Part shown: in pieces, positions 38,301 to 52,756 of the stretch
Numbering within the stretch: position 1 is the first letter of the stretch
Layout of the letters: each line of letters begins with the position of its first letter
Source of the DNA: Otis tarda
Lineage: Eukaryota; Chordata; Aves; Otidiformes; Otididae
Length of the DNA stretch: 64,000 nucleotides
Reading direction: 5' to 3'
NCBI GenBank assembly: GCA_026413225.1
Contig: CM048552.1
Coordinates: 164,002,053 to 164,066,052 of the forward strand
Program-made: the position numbers and the translations under genes
The notes under the pieces: model-generated
The model's database searches: none
What the model saw: only the letters and a program-made list of their open reading frames with translations
What the model was told of the DNA's origin: nothing

Positions 38301-39177
38301 CGCTTGTATAACCTTCAAAAGATTTACCTCTATTCAGTCAGTATTTACACCAGAAACAAATTATATTAACTTGAAGTGAGAACTGTAAAAGACATGAAGC
38401 TATGAGAATCACTAAGGTTTAGAAGACAAGACTGAAATTCAAAATTATCTTGATTGCCTGCAGAGATGGCATGATAGAACAAAATAAAAATTTATACAGA
38501 CATGTTAAAGTCTCTACCTACTGAAAGAAAACAAAAGTAAAAAAGAAGGGAGAAGACAGCATGATAAAAAAACTTCCAATGTATCACAGATTGTCATAGA
38601 TGATTAACTGTTCTCCATGGCTTCTTGGGAAACAGCTTGAAGAAGTCAGCTGAATTTGAAACACAGACAATTGAAACCAGATGTTACTCAATGTTGGCAG
38701 TAAAATTGACTGGATAGGACTGCTGATAGGCAGTGTAGAATTTTCTGATATTATATTATAGCAGATAAGACAATATCTTGGATTGTCATCCAAGTATTCC
38801 TGCCCTTGTCACAGTGCAAGGGTTGAACTAAAACATGCTTTCTGGAACTACAGTTCTACAATTTTGTCTTCTCTTGACTTGCTTTCTATGGAAACACAAG
38901 CTTGATGGTTAAGGCATCAAACAAGAAAGGAAAACATCCACAACCATACCCTCCTTTCTCTCCCATGAAAAAAAAAAAAATCATTACTCAAGAACGATAA
39001 ACCCCAAAAGACAATTTAAAGTGAACTAGCCTCATCCCAGTGTTTCAATTAAAACTACTCTAACTATTAAATAAAGGAAGGCAGGATCCAATGTCTGGCC
39101 CTCAGACCAAGCAGGATTGTCAGGTTGACAGCAGCAGCCGCTTAATATTACTGCCATCCTTTGCAGATTTCTTCTGG

Positions 39178-40286
39178 TGTTCTGGTTTTATTTAGTGAGT
39201 GGGGACTACGGTGGCAGCCTCTGTAAGAAGCTGCTAGAAGTTGTTCCCCTTTGTTCAGTGGACTCAGCCGGGCCTCGGCAGACCCACTGCTGGCCAAGGC
39301 CAAGCCAATTGGTAGCAGAATATTCCATGACAAAGCCTCTGCGATAACGTATTTAAGAAGGGAAAAACAGACCAAAAAAAAAAAAAAAAAAAGAGAAGAT
39401 GTGAAGCAGCTGAGTGGGGGCAGAGAGGGGGAGGTGCAAGCCTTATGGGCCTCACCCTTTAGCCTCTTGCCAGGTGGCCATCTGGGCCCAACTTGGCCAA
39501 GCCCAGCTGCAAGAAGGAGAGAGAAGATGAGATGTGAAGAGAACCTGAGAGGCATTTGCCTGCCTGTTGTGAAAAATTTCTGATGAGAGGAATGGCTGCA
39601 GATGCCAAGGTCGGTAAAGAAGAAGGAGGAGGAGGAGTAATGTGTCTCCTGGCCAGAATTCCCCTGCAGCCTGTGGTGAAGACCATGGTGAAGCAGGTTG
39701 TCCCCCTGCAGCCCATGGAGGAACAGAGATCCACCTGCAGCCCATGGAGGGCCCTGAGCTGTGGCAGATGGATGCCTGAAGGAGGCTGTGGCCCGTGGAG
39801 GGCCCACTGGGACAGCCATTCTGGAGGGACTGCACCCTGTGGAAGAAATTACACATGCCGGAGCAGTTTCACAGAGGACTGTGGCTCATGGGAGGGACCT
39901 TACGCTGGAGCAGGGGAGAAATGTGAGGAGTTCTTCCCCTGATGATGAAGCAGTGGTGTAAAACAATGTGTGATGAACTGACTATAACGCCCATTCCCTC
40001 TTCCCCTCTGCGCTGCTCAGGGAGGGGAAGGAGGTAGAGAAAATGTTAAGCCTGGGATGAGGGAGGGGTGGAGAGAGGTTATCCTGTTCTCTGTCTCATT
40101 ATCATGCTTTGGTTTTAGTTTTCACCAAGTCGAGTCTGTTTTGCCCATAACATAAGGATTTTTCCCTGTCCTTATCTCAGACCTCGAGCCTTCTTTCTTA
40201 TGTTATCTCTCCCTATTCTTTTGGAGGGTGTGGGGAGTGAGAGAGAGACTGCGTAGTCTGGTCCCGATCAAAGCTAAACTACGACA
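39178..40286 (+). mobile_element. Solo LTR, family A, copy 6
   Basis: A sense copy starting TGTTCTGGTTTTATTTAG and ending CTACGACA. It has CCAATTGG near 39306 and a TATA-type box near 39350, followed by a long A run. Flanks TCTGG (39173-39177) and CCTGA (40287-40291) match at three of five positions. It lacks the AATAATAAAC stretch seen in copies 1 and 3, a small deletion at about 40115 that removes the poly(A) signal. The antisense frame of 223 codons is not a gene. Confidence 0.88.
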
Positions 40287-40938
40287 CCTGAAAAGAGGAA
40301 ACTGGGGTGGTACAAAGCACAGACAGGAAAAGAGCTAGCACTGCAGTAAACCAGGGATAAATAGTTCAAGTTTGCCCATTAATAAAATTATTTTATTAAT
40401 TAATATAATAAACTCATTTCTGAAGAACAATCACATCCCAAGTTAAACCACAGCATGAATCATAGATAAGCTTTGACATTGCCATTAATAGGCTATTTTT
40501 TTTCTGTAGGCCATCATTATTCTCAAGCAACAGTTATAGGTATGTAAACTTGAGAATAACTATATATTAACATGAATATTCAATTCTCATAAGTAAATTT
40601 ATAATGTGGGTTGTGACAGCCTAAGAGCTTCATCCCTTAATCTTAATCACCAGAGTAGTAACTTATTTGAGTAGTTCCTTCCTATTGACACTGACAGAAT
40701 TGCTCAGTTAGTTTATAAACTTATTTATATTTATAAACTGGAAAATTTAAAATAATGTGGCAGTATTAATCACAAACAAAAGGATATTGAGAAGAGGTAT
40801 TTCACTTAAAAAAAAAAAAAGTAAATAAACTTCACTGTTGTTTGATTTTTTTAGAACTTTTTTTCTCTAAGATGCCAAATTATATATTTCATAGGAATCC
40901 TAAAACATAAAAAACCAACACAAGGAAATGATAAAGCA

Positions 40939-40986
40939 CTCATTTTCACACTGAAAATTATAAAGGTCTCATTTTCACACTGAAAA
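40939..40986. repeat. 19-bp direct repeat, 29-bp spacing
   Basis: CTCATTTTCACACTGAAAA occurs at 40939-40957 and 40968-40986 without a mismatch. Confidence 0.92.
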
Positions 40987-43900
40987 GTGAAAGATGTTTG
41001 TGATTATGTATATTTATTACAGAAAATATGATTTCATATTCCAGATGGAACCAGCTTACTATTCTATGCTACCTAACATAAAATTTCATGTCAGTAACAT
41101 ACAATTTCATTGTATGTTAATTGCAGGAATTAAATTTGTATATACTGACATAAAATTAAAAAACCTATTTCTCCTGGCAATGAATATGTATACCATTTAA
41201 AATATGGTTAGTAAATTTGTGCATATACTTAGGAGAACCAGACAAGTTTGAAAAGCTGAACATCTAAGTATGAAAAAAATGCCATAGAAAGTGCATTCTG
41301 CATTCTTGCATTCAAAAGAGGAGTGAGCATAATTTACACATATTCATCAGCAGAGAGAGGTATTTTGTTTCTTAATAAAGTATTTTGGATGACTGCATGC
41401 CTACAAGCAAAACAGAGCAGATACTGTCATCATAAATTTGCTGTATGATACAGGAAAAACTGAGGTAGAATTAATTAGGAATTTATTTTGCCATAAAAAT
41501 TGGCCCTAAAATGTCTTCACTAACAACTACATAAGGACAGGCACCTTAGAGTCACAAACATTTAACAAACAAAAAGTAAAGGGCTTTTCTAATATTTTTC
41601 TCTTCCTCTTCCCTCCCACCTCCCACCACTAAATGTCTCGGACAAATAAGAGAACAAGAAGCTTTCAAAAATATCAATTCAAAAATTAAAAATCTGAATG
41701 TCTGCTAGCGTGGCTAGGCATCTTTATTTAAAATAAATCAATACATAAAATGATCTGCATGTTTCCTTCCTCCAAATTAACTTTGAAGAAACAGTTGTCA
41801 AAACATTTCTATTAATGATGTGTTATACATTAGAGCAGTAGTTTAATCAAGATTAAAAATTTTAACTTACTTCAAGTCTACATGTGGAGGGAAATCAAGG
41901 AGGTGAAAGTTTTGAGGTAGATTTGACTAACGATTTTCTGGTCACTCTAGTTCCTAGCTGATGTTCCTAGAGAGGTACATAAACCTGGAAAAGTACTTGC
42001 AAGACAGTTAAAATACCTAAGGACATTGCAAGTGACTCAAGACATCCAGTTGCCAGCAGCGGAATCAAACACCAGCAGTAGAACTGAGGTCCCAAAGGTC
42101 CTCACCTATACCTGCAAGCCTCCTTTGGACTTTCAAATATCATAGAATTTCTCAAGTGGAACTACAGATGGAAATTGAAATGTACATCTCAAGTGGGCAA
42201 TTGAATCAAGCTTCTGAATTTAGGTTTCTGAATCCCAAGCTGAATATCACCATTAATGATTGAACTCCTTCAAAGAGCTTTCTTACATCTACTACAAAAT
42301 ACTAATCTAAAAATTAGCAGTAATCTAAAAAAAAAAATTATTTAATTCAAATAAACAGTGAATTCCACCAGGAAAAGCACATGAAAAGAAAAGCACTGTG
42401 TAGGTAGAAGAATCTGAACTTACTAACATGAAAAGATTGGTTTCAGAGGGTGGAAAATCAGCTTCCATCAAGTAGGTATATTTATAGAGCAATCATCTGA
42501 CAAGATGTCAAAACATTAGAGGAATTTCTGGAAATGAACACAATTACAGTGTGAAGAAGTTTAACTGTATTTTCAAATTATATCAACAGCAAACTCTAGA
42601 TTTTTTGCCATTTTTTAATGTAAATAAAAAATATTGAAAATAAAGCTGTCCGTACTGATTGCCTCAATGTGTAACTAAACATTATACCTAAAATTAGTAA
42701 AAATTGAAGTGGAAATGCCCAGTAAGATTTCAAATTGAAACTTGAGAGGCAGCCCATTAGTAATACAAGTGCATGACATAAGAGACGAATTTTCACTTCA
42801 ACGTCCACCTGAATGAAATCAAAGATTCTTACATATGGTAGATGATCAAGGTATGCTGCAAGAAATACAAATGTATCTGACTTGTCAGAGCTGGAGAAAG
42901 TGAAGAATTTTGGATGGGCCACTTACCTCTTCTGTGCCTATACAGTAGTTCATGCATCTCTAGTCACAAATCTACTATGAAAATCATTGTCTATAAAGCA
43001 AAACCTGATTTTCCTCACTTATTGTGGTTTAAACAGCCCTGCTGTGTCAACGTCTTCTCAACTCTCCTGTTCTGTGATGTGAGGTATTTTAGATTTAAAA
43101 AAAAAAAAAATCTCCAGTTAGCAAATTTTATTCCCCTCATTCTGTATCACTTCTTTAACTGAATCTGGACATTTTAAAATTTTTCTTTAAGAATTTAAAA
43201 TCTACAGTCCCTGTGCAAGCTGTAAGGACAGTCTTTTTAAGCTTCTATTGTGAAGGCTAAACCAAAGAGGTTTACTCTAAGGACAGCTATCACCTTGTAA
43301 GTAGAATTGGTAAACTTGTAAACACTTTAAAATCCTTTAAACGTGCTAAAGACAACAGGAAAAAGTGCGTGGTGCTGCCTATAGTGTCAATTTCTGTTGT
43401 CTAGACTCTTAGCTAGTTTTCAACATATTGATTTTAAGCTCTTTACCCTAGTTAGTGAGAATCTGTATTCTAAGACTTCTGATATGTATAGAGCATATAG
43501 GGAACATTATGTCTGCTTAATATATAATATATACTCAATAATATATACTACCTCATTATATTTTCCTGATAGTTATGCTTCTAAGAAGAATTACACAGCA
43601 CACTAAATAATATTGGCAGTGTGTATAAATAAAAACTAAATTATGTGTATAATAGAGCATGGACAATACAACACTATTACATTCATTAAATTTTTCAGGT
43701 AATAATTATAATGTTACAAGAATCAGTAGGAGCTTCTACAAGCTAGTGAAGGACAGTAAACACTTTCTTACTGTGAAAAAATAATTTTAAGGTTCTTTAA
43801 GTTCTTTTGTGCTAAATTCAAATGTCTTTGCTTTAATTACAAAATAACAAGAAATAAAAACACCCAATGAGTAGGAGAATTAGTTTTGTTTTCCTGCTCT

Positions 43901-46900
43901 TCTACATCATATGTTTAATATTCAGCTTACCACCACCTTAGGTTTGACCATTGGACTACCTGCCACTTAAAAGTACATATTCTCCTTGATCAAAGTCAGG
44001 AATTTTTACCCAGTCTTGAACAGTGTCTCTAAAGAAAGATAAGGCTTATGCATGATTGTGAGAGATTGCTGTTCTCAGTTAAAGATATAAAGAAAAAAAA
44101 ATCAAACTTCAATTTTCAAAATAGATCTTTTCACATGGAATCAGATTTTCCAGTTTGCAAAGTATTGTTGAAGATGTAGATTTCTGCCTTGGCAGCAAAA
44201 GTTCAAATAAGAACAATGCAGATTACAGTCTTTTTTTTTTATTTGAGAAGGTTGAAGTTTGCTTATGATAATGTTGTAAATTTCATAATTATCTATCTTA
44301 GAAAATGTAAATATTAATTCTATAATAATGCATAGAATAATTGTCAGCTATCTCATAAAAACAATAATCTAAATATTAGGTTATAATAAACAAGAAGATA
44401 TGGTGAACATTCTAACATTGAAATGAGCTCTGCACAAAAAAGCAACACAATTATTTCACACTTAGTATACATTGGTCACTACTATAGTAGAAATGTATGC
44501 CATCAGTCAGAGTTTAAACCAATCTCTGGTTTAAAATATCTAAGAAGCCAGTGTTTCAATTTAAAAACTCAAGTAATTTTTCTATGGAGAATATATAACA
44601 AACAACATTTACGTTATTATCATTTGAATTATGCTATGAAACTGCAATGAGTCCTCTTGTTTATAATGTGTTATATGTTTCTGTTTCTGTTTCAAAAAAC
44701 TTGAATCACATCTTCAACGCCATCAAAAGATTTGTTTCTTTATCTTCCTTTAGTAATTGCAAAAAAATCCCACCCTTTTTCAGAGGGTAAAATACATGAA
44801 AAATAGCGTGTTTTGCAACTTACTATTCTCGTAAAAAAATTCTGTAAGAAAAATGTTTTCAATTTTGCTCTTTTTTGTTGTTATTCTAAATCAGTTACAG
44901 TAACTCCATCACTCTAGAACATGTATTATCATCATTACCCTGCCGATGCCTTCCCAAGTGCTCATTTTTGCACCTTGGTGACAGTAAATCTGAGACAATC
45001 AATTCTGACCATATTTTCATAAACTTTTTTCCTTATAATACAGAGCTAATTTATTAATTTTTACTAGTACCCATTATACAATTTTACTAAGATCCACTGC
45101 TTTTTTATTGAAATCTGTTATATAATTTTATGAAGATAATTTCAAGACAATGTAATGTCCTAGCTGTGCTGAGCTACTTATCTGTGAAGCAGAGATCTGC
45201 AGATGCTGGAACACCACCTGTTTGGGTTTTTTTTTTTATTATCTAGAAGGACACTGAAAAAAAAACCAAGGTCTAAACCCAAATATAAGTATGGACACCT
45301 CTGGGACTCCAGGAAAAAAAAGATAATGGTGGAAGACCGTCTTCTTCAGTATATGTAATACACTCTACAACAACCTCAAATCCAACGGCTTGTTTAATGT
45401 ATCTAGATTTGTATTCCACTTATGCTGGAAGGATTTTTTTTATGCTTATTTTTAGAAGAGATAAAAGGTGCATAGTTGAACTGTTAATCTTGGCTCTGAA
45501 TAGGTAATACTGCCTCTTGTTTTGCCTAAAAGACTCCTACATTTTTTTCCTGCCCTTTTATTCTACAGCATTGTCACAATCCAATAAGAGTAATAACACA
45601 AAGATATTGGACCAGATATCTATCCAACTTTCTTTGGAAGCATCTTTTAGGTTAATGATTGCTGACACTGATATTGCTAAATCTATTACCAGTCTAAGTC
45701 TTTGAGTACAAGGCACGTTGATGAATCGATCTCATCTTGTGAGGAGTGCAGCAGAAAGATACTGCTCATGAAATCTCCTTCAGACATCCTTGATCAGAGT
45801 ATTTTTACTTAAATTTATCTGACATGCAAAGAATCAATCATGTCCAGCTAGGGTTAGGGGTTTTTTTTAAAGGGACTTCCAAATGATTTCTATTTGATCA
45901 ACTATTTAATATTGGTTGTTTACAGCTAATCATCTGCATGGATTATCAGTTAGGTTTTCACACTTGATAATATTCTGTTGTTTAAGTCACTGATAAACTA
46001 ATATTTCTGCTTACCTGTTCTGATACTTTACTTGAACATTTGGTTTTGTTTCCTATAACAGTCAGTTTTAATTCTGTTTCAGTTCACAGCACTGAAGTGT
46101 GGTCAAATCAAGCTGTTTTGCTTAAAGTAATTTAAGTAATTAAATATGATTTGTATACATGCAACTAGCAAAAAGTGCACAGACAAAATTACCTGTAGAG
46201 TTGAATTTAACAGCATATCTCTACATATTTATTTTTTCCTCTAAAATAAAAATATTTTGTCTTGATTGATATTAATACTACTTCTTTCTCATGCTATCGA
46301 GTGACTTTTTTTTCAATAACTAAAAGCTTAGTACATTAATAAATATTCAGAGATTCACATAATCTAGAGAAAGAGATGGGGAACAGGATACTTAATATCT
46401 TTCATAATGTATCTTACTTTTCATATCTCATTAACAGTACTTTTGATTGTACATATAATTAGTAGTCTGAAAATACTGCATATGCCATTTGTATTATTTA
46501 AGATTTAAATACTTTCAGTTAGAGTTTAAACATTTTTTTTTACTTTCCTTTTAACTGTTCCTTTCTCTCAATATCTGTGCCTTTTCTGTTCATTTAAAGG
46601 GGTTATCAAGGCTTACTGGGAGCAACAGTGCCATCTAAGAAGAAAGGAAGACAAGAAATAGAACGGTTCCATCAGAGTAGGTACATTGAGAAACACTTCT
46701 GACAAAAGCCAGACAGAAACTGTCAGCAACTAGATTATGCAATCAATTTATGTAACTATATAAAGAGATCTTCAGGAGTAGGTGACGGTAGCTTTGAATT
46801 TTTTTGATTCTATAACATCTGTGGATACGATTTCACTGTTAGGCACAGGGAAAGTTTTTATGCTGCAACACACAAAACTGAAGATATGTCTGCAAAATAC

Positions 46901-49394
46901 AAACCATTTCTCAGGAAAATGGATTAATTCTTTGCTACCCAGTATACATTAAAAAAAAGTAAGACTAATTAGTGAATATGCAGGCTGATATTTTTCATGG
47001 ATAACAGATGTGCGCTGCATGGACCCTTCAGGTAAAAAAAAATCACTTTATCTCCAGTTTTTTTTTTTCTATTGCTATCCTTCCAAAGTGATGATAGTCA
47101 ACACATTCAAACTGTGTCCTGGCAGCAGTTTGACATTTTAAAAGATCAGAATCTACCATGTTAGATGTCTAGGGAGCCCCCAAACTGCAATAATACCCCC
47201 AAAAAATCCTAGTAAAGTAAGAAGCAGGCATATGACATACAATTGCATTTCCTGCTATTGATTCTGAAACTGCTGAAGTGGAACTTCTTTATCAGCAGCT
47301 ACATAATCAGTAAGTTAAAGTAATGCATCTCTATCTGAAAATACAGTAAAACCACTGTGTCAATTTAATCAAAAGGTATCAGTTTGAGAAATCTGGTAAA
47401 TTACATGACATTACATACTGACAGGTGTAAGATTGTCAAGTCTGACAACTGACAAGTTGGTAAACTGTAAACTGCCAAGAAATGCCTGGAAAGACACTAA
47501 TCTTGAATTAATAGACCAAAAAATTTTTGCACATGGTCATGCACGGAAGTAAAGATCTGAGTTACTGAAAATGAAGGAAAAAAAATTAATAAATATCTGG
47601 TCTATATGTGGTAAATATATGGCAAAAATAGTAACTAAGTAATAAGTAATTAAGTAATAGTAACAGTAATTGAGGTCTTATCCTGTAGAATGTGAAATGT
47701 TCTTAATGTTCACTAATTTCGTATTTTCAGCATTTTGGCATACAGTAACAGGACTCTAGGCCCTATTAAAAGACAATTTTAAAATGTATCAGAAATTCTG
47801 GACCCCTGTACAAAACTAACAATATGCAATTGATCTGTGGTTGATCTATCTATATATGTAACCAATATCAGAGCAAATATGTTAGTTACATTCTTCTATA
47901 TGTTGTTTCACCTTATACTGAAGGATTGCTGCAGATATCCAGTTATTAGCATGGTACATTTGGAATTATCTGTGGTCTGGACACAAAATATGAGCGTGTT
48001 TGGGCTTTAACTTTCATTTCCAAATATGCCAACATGCCAGGATATTAAAAATCAGCTGTACTGTGGTAACAGTACTTTGTAAATTATATTTACAAATACA
48101 TTCTTGGACCCAATGTGAACGTGTAGCAAAAAAAAAGGGTCATCTCTTGGAGCCTCTTAACATGTAGAGGAAACAGTTCTGTTGCTATACTCTTTAAAAC
48201 AATGATTTTGTACACCCTCTCAGAAGTGAGACAGTTCTACCAAGTGCACTCCAGCTGGTGTTTCTATGTCTTTGTCTCCTACTTTTTGCTTTTGGAGTGA
48301 TTGTCATAATCAATGGCACTTCAGCATATTCACAAGAAAAAATTGAGACAATTCATAAATTTATAAAGTCTTTCTAAAACATTATAATCTTGCTTTTTCA
48401 TGAGTTGTACACAAGATCAGATAAAATTTAAGTTTTCCTCTTTACTTCTCTGAGATCCAAGGTGGTTTTGCTTCTAAGACAAAGAAATGTGTTAATAGAT
48501 TATAACAGAAGTAAATCAGCCCAAAGTAACTATGATGGGGGAGGGGGGGAAGTAGTATAATTAAATATGTCTCTATACCCCATTATTCAGTGTCTATAAC
48601 AACCCAAACTGTAACCCATCAGCATTCCACTACAAAAAGTAGTTCCCTGATGAAGAGCTGTATAAGAGGAAGACTGATGTTCTGCTACCTATGAAACAAT
48701 GCTCACGTGGCCGTACTGTGCAGCATGTGGCTATACAGAGTACAGATGAGGTCCTAAGGGAGGAAAGTCACTCACCCTTCATTGCCTTTCCATACAGAAT
48801 CACAGAGAGAAGACTAACACATCTATAATAGCATAACTAATGACATTTTTTTAAAAGATGAATTAGTTCAGCCCTTAAAAAACATTTCAGCATGAGAGAC
48901 GCTTTCACTTTGTATTATTTTATGCAGAGAAGAAATAGAAATTAGTATTCAGGTCAAGAATGCTTTAATTTACTCCTTTTTAAAGTACATTCATTATAAA
49001 AGCTTTTTTTTTTAATCTGCTGGTACTATTCACTTCAGCTTTGGTCTATCACTTCAGCAGAACTGTTTTAAATGACAGTAATTTCTTAGGTGTACTGGGT
49101 ATAAAATCATCTGTGAAAAATTAGAATTCAGAGTCAAAAGGTCAAATTTGCAGAAAGAAAAAAACATCTTTCATTCATCCTCATTAAAAAGTCCATTTAT
49201 ATCTGTTAGAAAAAAAAACCAAAACTCTTGAAGTTGATTTATTTGAAGGATTTGAGGAAACTGGTTGCTGCACGTGCTGCCTAAAAAGTCATGTAAAGGA
49301 TCAGATCATTAGTTGGTATTAGATGTTATTGAACTTTACAGACTGCAATGTGTTACTTGATTAACTTTTTTTTATGACTGTAAAATCTATTTGT

Positions 49395-49415
49395 GTATAT
49401 ATATATATATATAAT
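49395..49415 (+). repeat. (TA)n microsatellite
   Basis: About ten TA units after TTTGTG. Confidence 0.9.
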
Positions 49416-49850
49416 AACTAGACTGACCATCCATAAAACTAATTCGGACTTTACTTGGTCCTTATAGGTTTCATTTGCAGTAGCAGGTAAGTAGATTTGT
49501 AGAAGCAGACATGAAGTGAAATATTTTACCCTGAGAAGTCTACACTATATACCTTTCATATTTTATTTATTTAGGTATGTATGTATTTATTTATATCAGA
49601 AGTCACTTTGGATTATTCCACAGACTCAGTGCTCATTTGTGGCTACATAACTCCTGGATGTATTCCAGTTTAATTACATCCAGAAAAAATCCAGCTCATG
49701 AGCACAGTATTCATTCCATGATGCAAATCAAGCACAGTAAGTGGTATGATAAAGAGATTTTCTTCAAAACCACACTCCTGATCCTTACCAAAACACTATT
49801 GTAGACAGTTATAGCTGCACATCAATATTATCTTCAATGCAGCTCCAACA

Positions 49851-50231
49851 TCATAGAATCATAGAATAGTTTGGGTTCAAAGGGACCTTTAAATGACATC
49901 TAGTCCAACTTTTTCTGCAAGAAGTGGGACATCTTTGGCTAGATCAGATTGCTCACAGCCCTGTCCAACTTGGCCTTGAATGTTTCCAGGGATGGGGCAT
50001 CTACCACCTCTCTGGGCAACCTGTTCCAGTGTTCCACCATCCTCACTGTAAAAAAAAAAATTCCTTATGTCCACTCTGAATCTGCTTCCTTCAATTTTAA
50101 AATCATTACCCCTCATCCTATCACAACAGGCCCTGCTAAAGAGTTTCTCCTCATCTTTCCTATAAGTGCCCTCTAGATACTGGAAGTCTCCCTGGAGCCT
50201 TCTATTCTCCAGACTGAACTTTCTCAGCCTG
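49851..50231 (-). mobile_element. CR1 LINE 3' fragment
   Basis: Antisense CR1 with its octamer repeat (ATCATAGAATCATAGAATAG) at the left, the conserved 3' untranslated block, and the end of pol up to the SLENRRL-type block. A run of ten A near 50050 breaks the frame. It is 5'-truncated near 50231. Confidence 0.88.
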
Positions 50232-50471
50232 TAACTCATGTACAACTTGTCATTAAACAATAATTGGGTAAATAAGACGATACTTCCTGACATAAAGGAA
50301 ACAAACTAGACATGAAATGGTGGTGTCCATGCCTGTTTAAATCTCATAGCCTTTGTTTAATAGTTGCTTTTTCCATTCTCACAGAACTTTAAGAGTGGAT
50401 GGTCATGCTGTGTATTACGTTTAGAGTTCATCTGAACTCTGATGCTTTGTTGAGACATGTGTGTTCTGGAG

Positions 50472-50970
50472 TGTGTTGGTTTTATTTAGTCAGGGGGGGT
50501 TATGGTGGTAGCTTTTGTAAGAAGGTGCTAGAAGTTGTTTCCCCTTTGTCCAGTGCACTCGGTGAAGCCTAGGGCGGACCTGCTGCTGGCCAGGGCCAAG
50601 CCAATTGGTAGCAGAATGTTCCGTGACAACACCTCTGCGACAACGTATTTAAGAAAGGGAAAAACAGGAAAAAAAAAAAAGAAGAGATGATGTGAAGAAG
50701 CTGAAGTGGGGGTAGACAGGGGGAGGCATGAGCCTTGTGGGCCTTGCTACCTTCACCCTCTGGCCTCCCTCCGGGCAGTTGTCTGTTTGGCTGGGCTGTT
50801 TGGGCCCAACTTGGCCCAGCTTGGCTGCAAGAAGTGGAGAGGAGATGTGAAGAGAACCTGAGAGGCATCTGTCTGAGCCTCATTGTAAAGAATTTGTTGT
50901 GAGAGGAATGGCTGTAGACACCAAGGTCAGTGAAGAAGAAGGGGAAGGAGTAAAGTTGCTCCTGGCAGAG
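50472..50970 (+). mobile_element. Family A LTR, copy 7, 3'-truncated
   Basis: Starts TGTGTTGGTTTTATTTAG like other copies and has CCAATTGG (near 50602), a TATA-type box (near 50645) and the A run. Family homology stops abruptly at GCTCCTGGC near 50970, before the repeat block and poly(A) signal. The 3' half was lost by deletion or rearrangement. Confidence 0.87.
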
Positions 50971-51918
50971 ATACTGAGTTAGATCTCTGCCTGTGTCTTT
51001 GCCCTCATTGAGAGCATCAATGACAGCGGAAAAGAGGGAATGTCTGGGATGGTACATAGAACCTCCAGCATCTGTTGGTTAGAAAGAGAAGGATTCAAAC
51101 AGGCTACAACTCTACCTCTCTTGGCATCTTGAAGTGGGAGTAGGAGGCAGATTTATTGCTCTCTATTATGCAACAATGGTGTATTTTGTGATTTTGGGGG
51201 TTTGTAGGGGGGTGATGGGTGTCTCGTTTGAGCCTGCACCTGGAACCAACAGAACAGTTTTGACACCTCCATGTTAAAAAAATCATGACGTGTCCTAAAT
51301 TAATCTCAGACACTTGAGGAAGGAGTAGTGGAACCTTAGTTGAAAAATTTGCTGTGTTAGGTTTCCCTCTAAGGGAAGATAAGAATTGAAAGGTCTTCTG
51401 AGAGGACGACTCAGCCTACTGTCACACTCAAAATCCTGTTATGACTAAAAGGGAGCACACATCATGTATATGGAACCAAAACCTCAGACAGTCTAATTAA
51501 CCTTTTAAAGAGAAAGACCTTGTCCCAGCCCCTGGCAGGCCTCTGCTGCCATGGGGGCCACACTGCAGGGGTGGAGGGGATGGAATCAGAAATCAGAATT
51601 ATCTATCTTTTCCGTTTAATGTAGATGCGGCATAGGACAATGCTTTCGTAAAATGCCACAGCTGTGTGCCCAAAGTGAGGTGAGAATAATCTAAAATGTC
51701 TTAAAACCTTGGGGAAGGGGCATGTTTGGGGTATTTATTTATGTGATTTTTTTTTTCTTCTGTTTAAATTATTACGTTGCATTTAAGATATCCTTTCTAG
51801 TGACTATGAAGTACCATGAAGGTTAAACAAGTTATTTACATTTTGAAACGAAAGGTGAATTTACTATGGCTCCACAAATAGAGATGTGTGGGAAATGGAA
51901 ATGATGAGAATTACCTGG

Positions 51919-51965
51919 TTTGGATATTTACTCAATATCCAATATTTGGATATTTACTCAATATC
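51919..51965. repeat. 21-bp direct repeat, 26-bp spacing
   Basis: TTTGGATATTTACTCAATATC starts at 51919 and again at 51945, both perfect. Confidence 0.93.
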
Positions 51966-52727
51966 TTCACTATAAGCAAATATTTTAAAGAAACACTGCA
52001 AAAGTCGTAAAAAAATTTAACTGGCATAGCTGAGATCTTAGCATGTGCTTGTCTCTTTTGTTCCTACCCTCTCCTGACAATTGAATACTTAACCACGCAG
52101 ATTTAGTGTTCAGTTATCACACACTCAGTATGGAGTATTGTTAAATCATATATACAGAACCTTTCCTTGGAAAGCTAGTTTTGATTTTGGTCCTCCTGTC
52201 GGCTGTGACAGGTGGAGAGAGATCTTGAGAGCAACATGTGAGCAGCTCAGGCTCCCACCAGTGGGGTCTCCTGAGCTTCCCTTGCTCTGTTGCTAAGGAA
52301 CAGGACAAGCCTACAGCTGCCGCTCCTCTCTCTGAAAATCACAACACCTAAAATGTCATTAAGAACTGCCTGTTTTCATGTTAAGGAATTATAAGTTTTA
52401 AAGCTTCAAGCCTAGGATTCAGTGAAGCATAATGGAGAAAGGAATAAATTAAAGACGGACGAAAAATTTCTTACTAAAAATGTCTGAAGCAAGCTGCTGC
52501 TCTTTTAGTTTAGAGCTATGTATAAATACAGCTATTTATAATCTGCTACTGCAATCATTATGTCAGTATATTCAGTGCAAAACTCTTTATAAATAGTGTT
52601 GTGACTCAGAAGATACAGAATTTTTGTCAAGGGCAGGCACTGTACAAATTGTATCTCTCTTATTTATTTGAGAATTCTGTGACTCTAAGAGAGTAATTGG
52701 TCTCCAAGCTTGCAGTTATGAAGGGCA

Positions 52728-52756
52728 TAAGTGGACTATAAGTGGACTATGGACTA
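52728..52756. repeat. 11-bp tandem repeat
   Basis: TAAGTGGACTA twice, then a partial TGGACTA. Confidence 0.88.

Larger units (their letters stand above)
34432..39172. other. Long AT-rich stretch without recognisable genes
   Basis: About 4.7 kb with only simple repeats and small tandem duplications, described separately. Open frames are short and AT-driven. Confidence 0.55.
40287..49850. other. Longest repeat-poor stretch, no recognisable genes
   Basis: Nearly 9.6 kb of AT-rich DNA with no LTR, CR1 or coding frame that I recognise. Open frames top out near 108 codons (42596-42922, minus) with no known motif. Small repeats inside are listed separately. Confidence 0.55.

Noticed and set aside
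39148-39819. 223-codon minus-strand open frame (and the 209-codon frame at 14235-14864).
   Set aside because: Also antisense to family A LTRs and crosses A-tracts and repeat units. No domain is recognisable.
42596-42922. 108-codon minus-strand frame with hydrophobic stretches.
   Set aside because: AT-rich sequence readily yields Phe/Leu/Ile-rich frames. No start context, splice signals or family match can be argued from sequence alone.
50569-51057. 162-codon minus-strand open frame.
   Set aside because: Mostly antisense to the truncated family A LTR, running out into unrelated flank.
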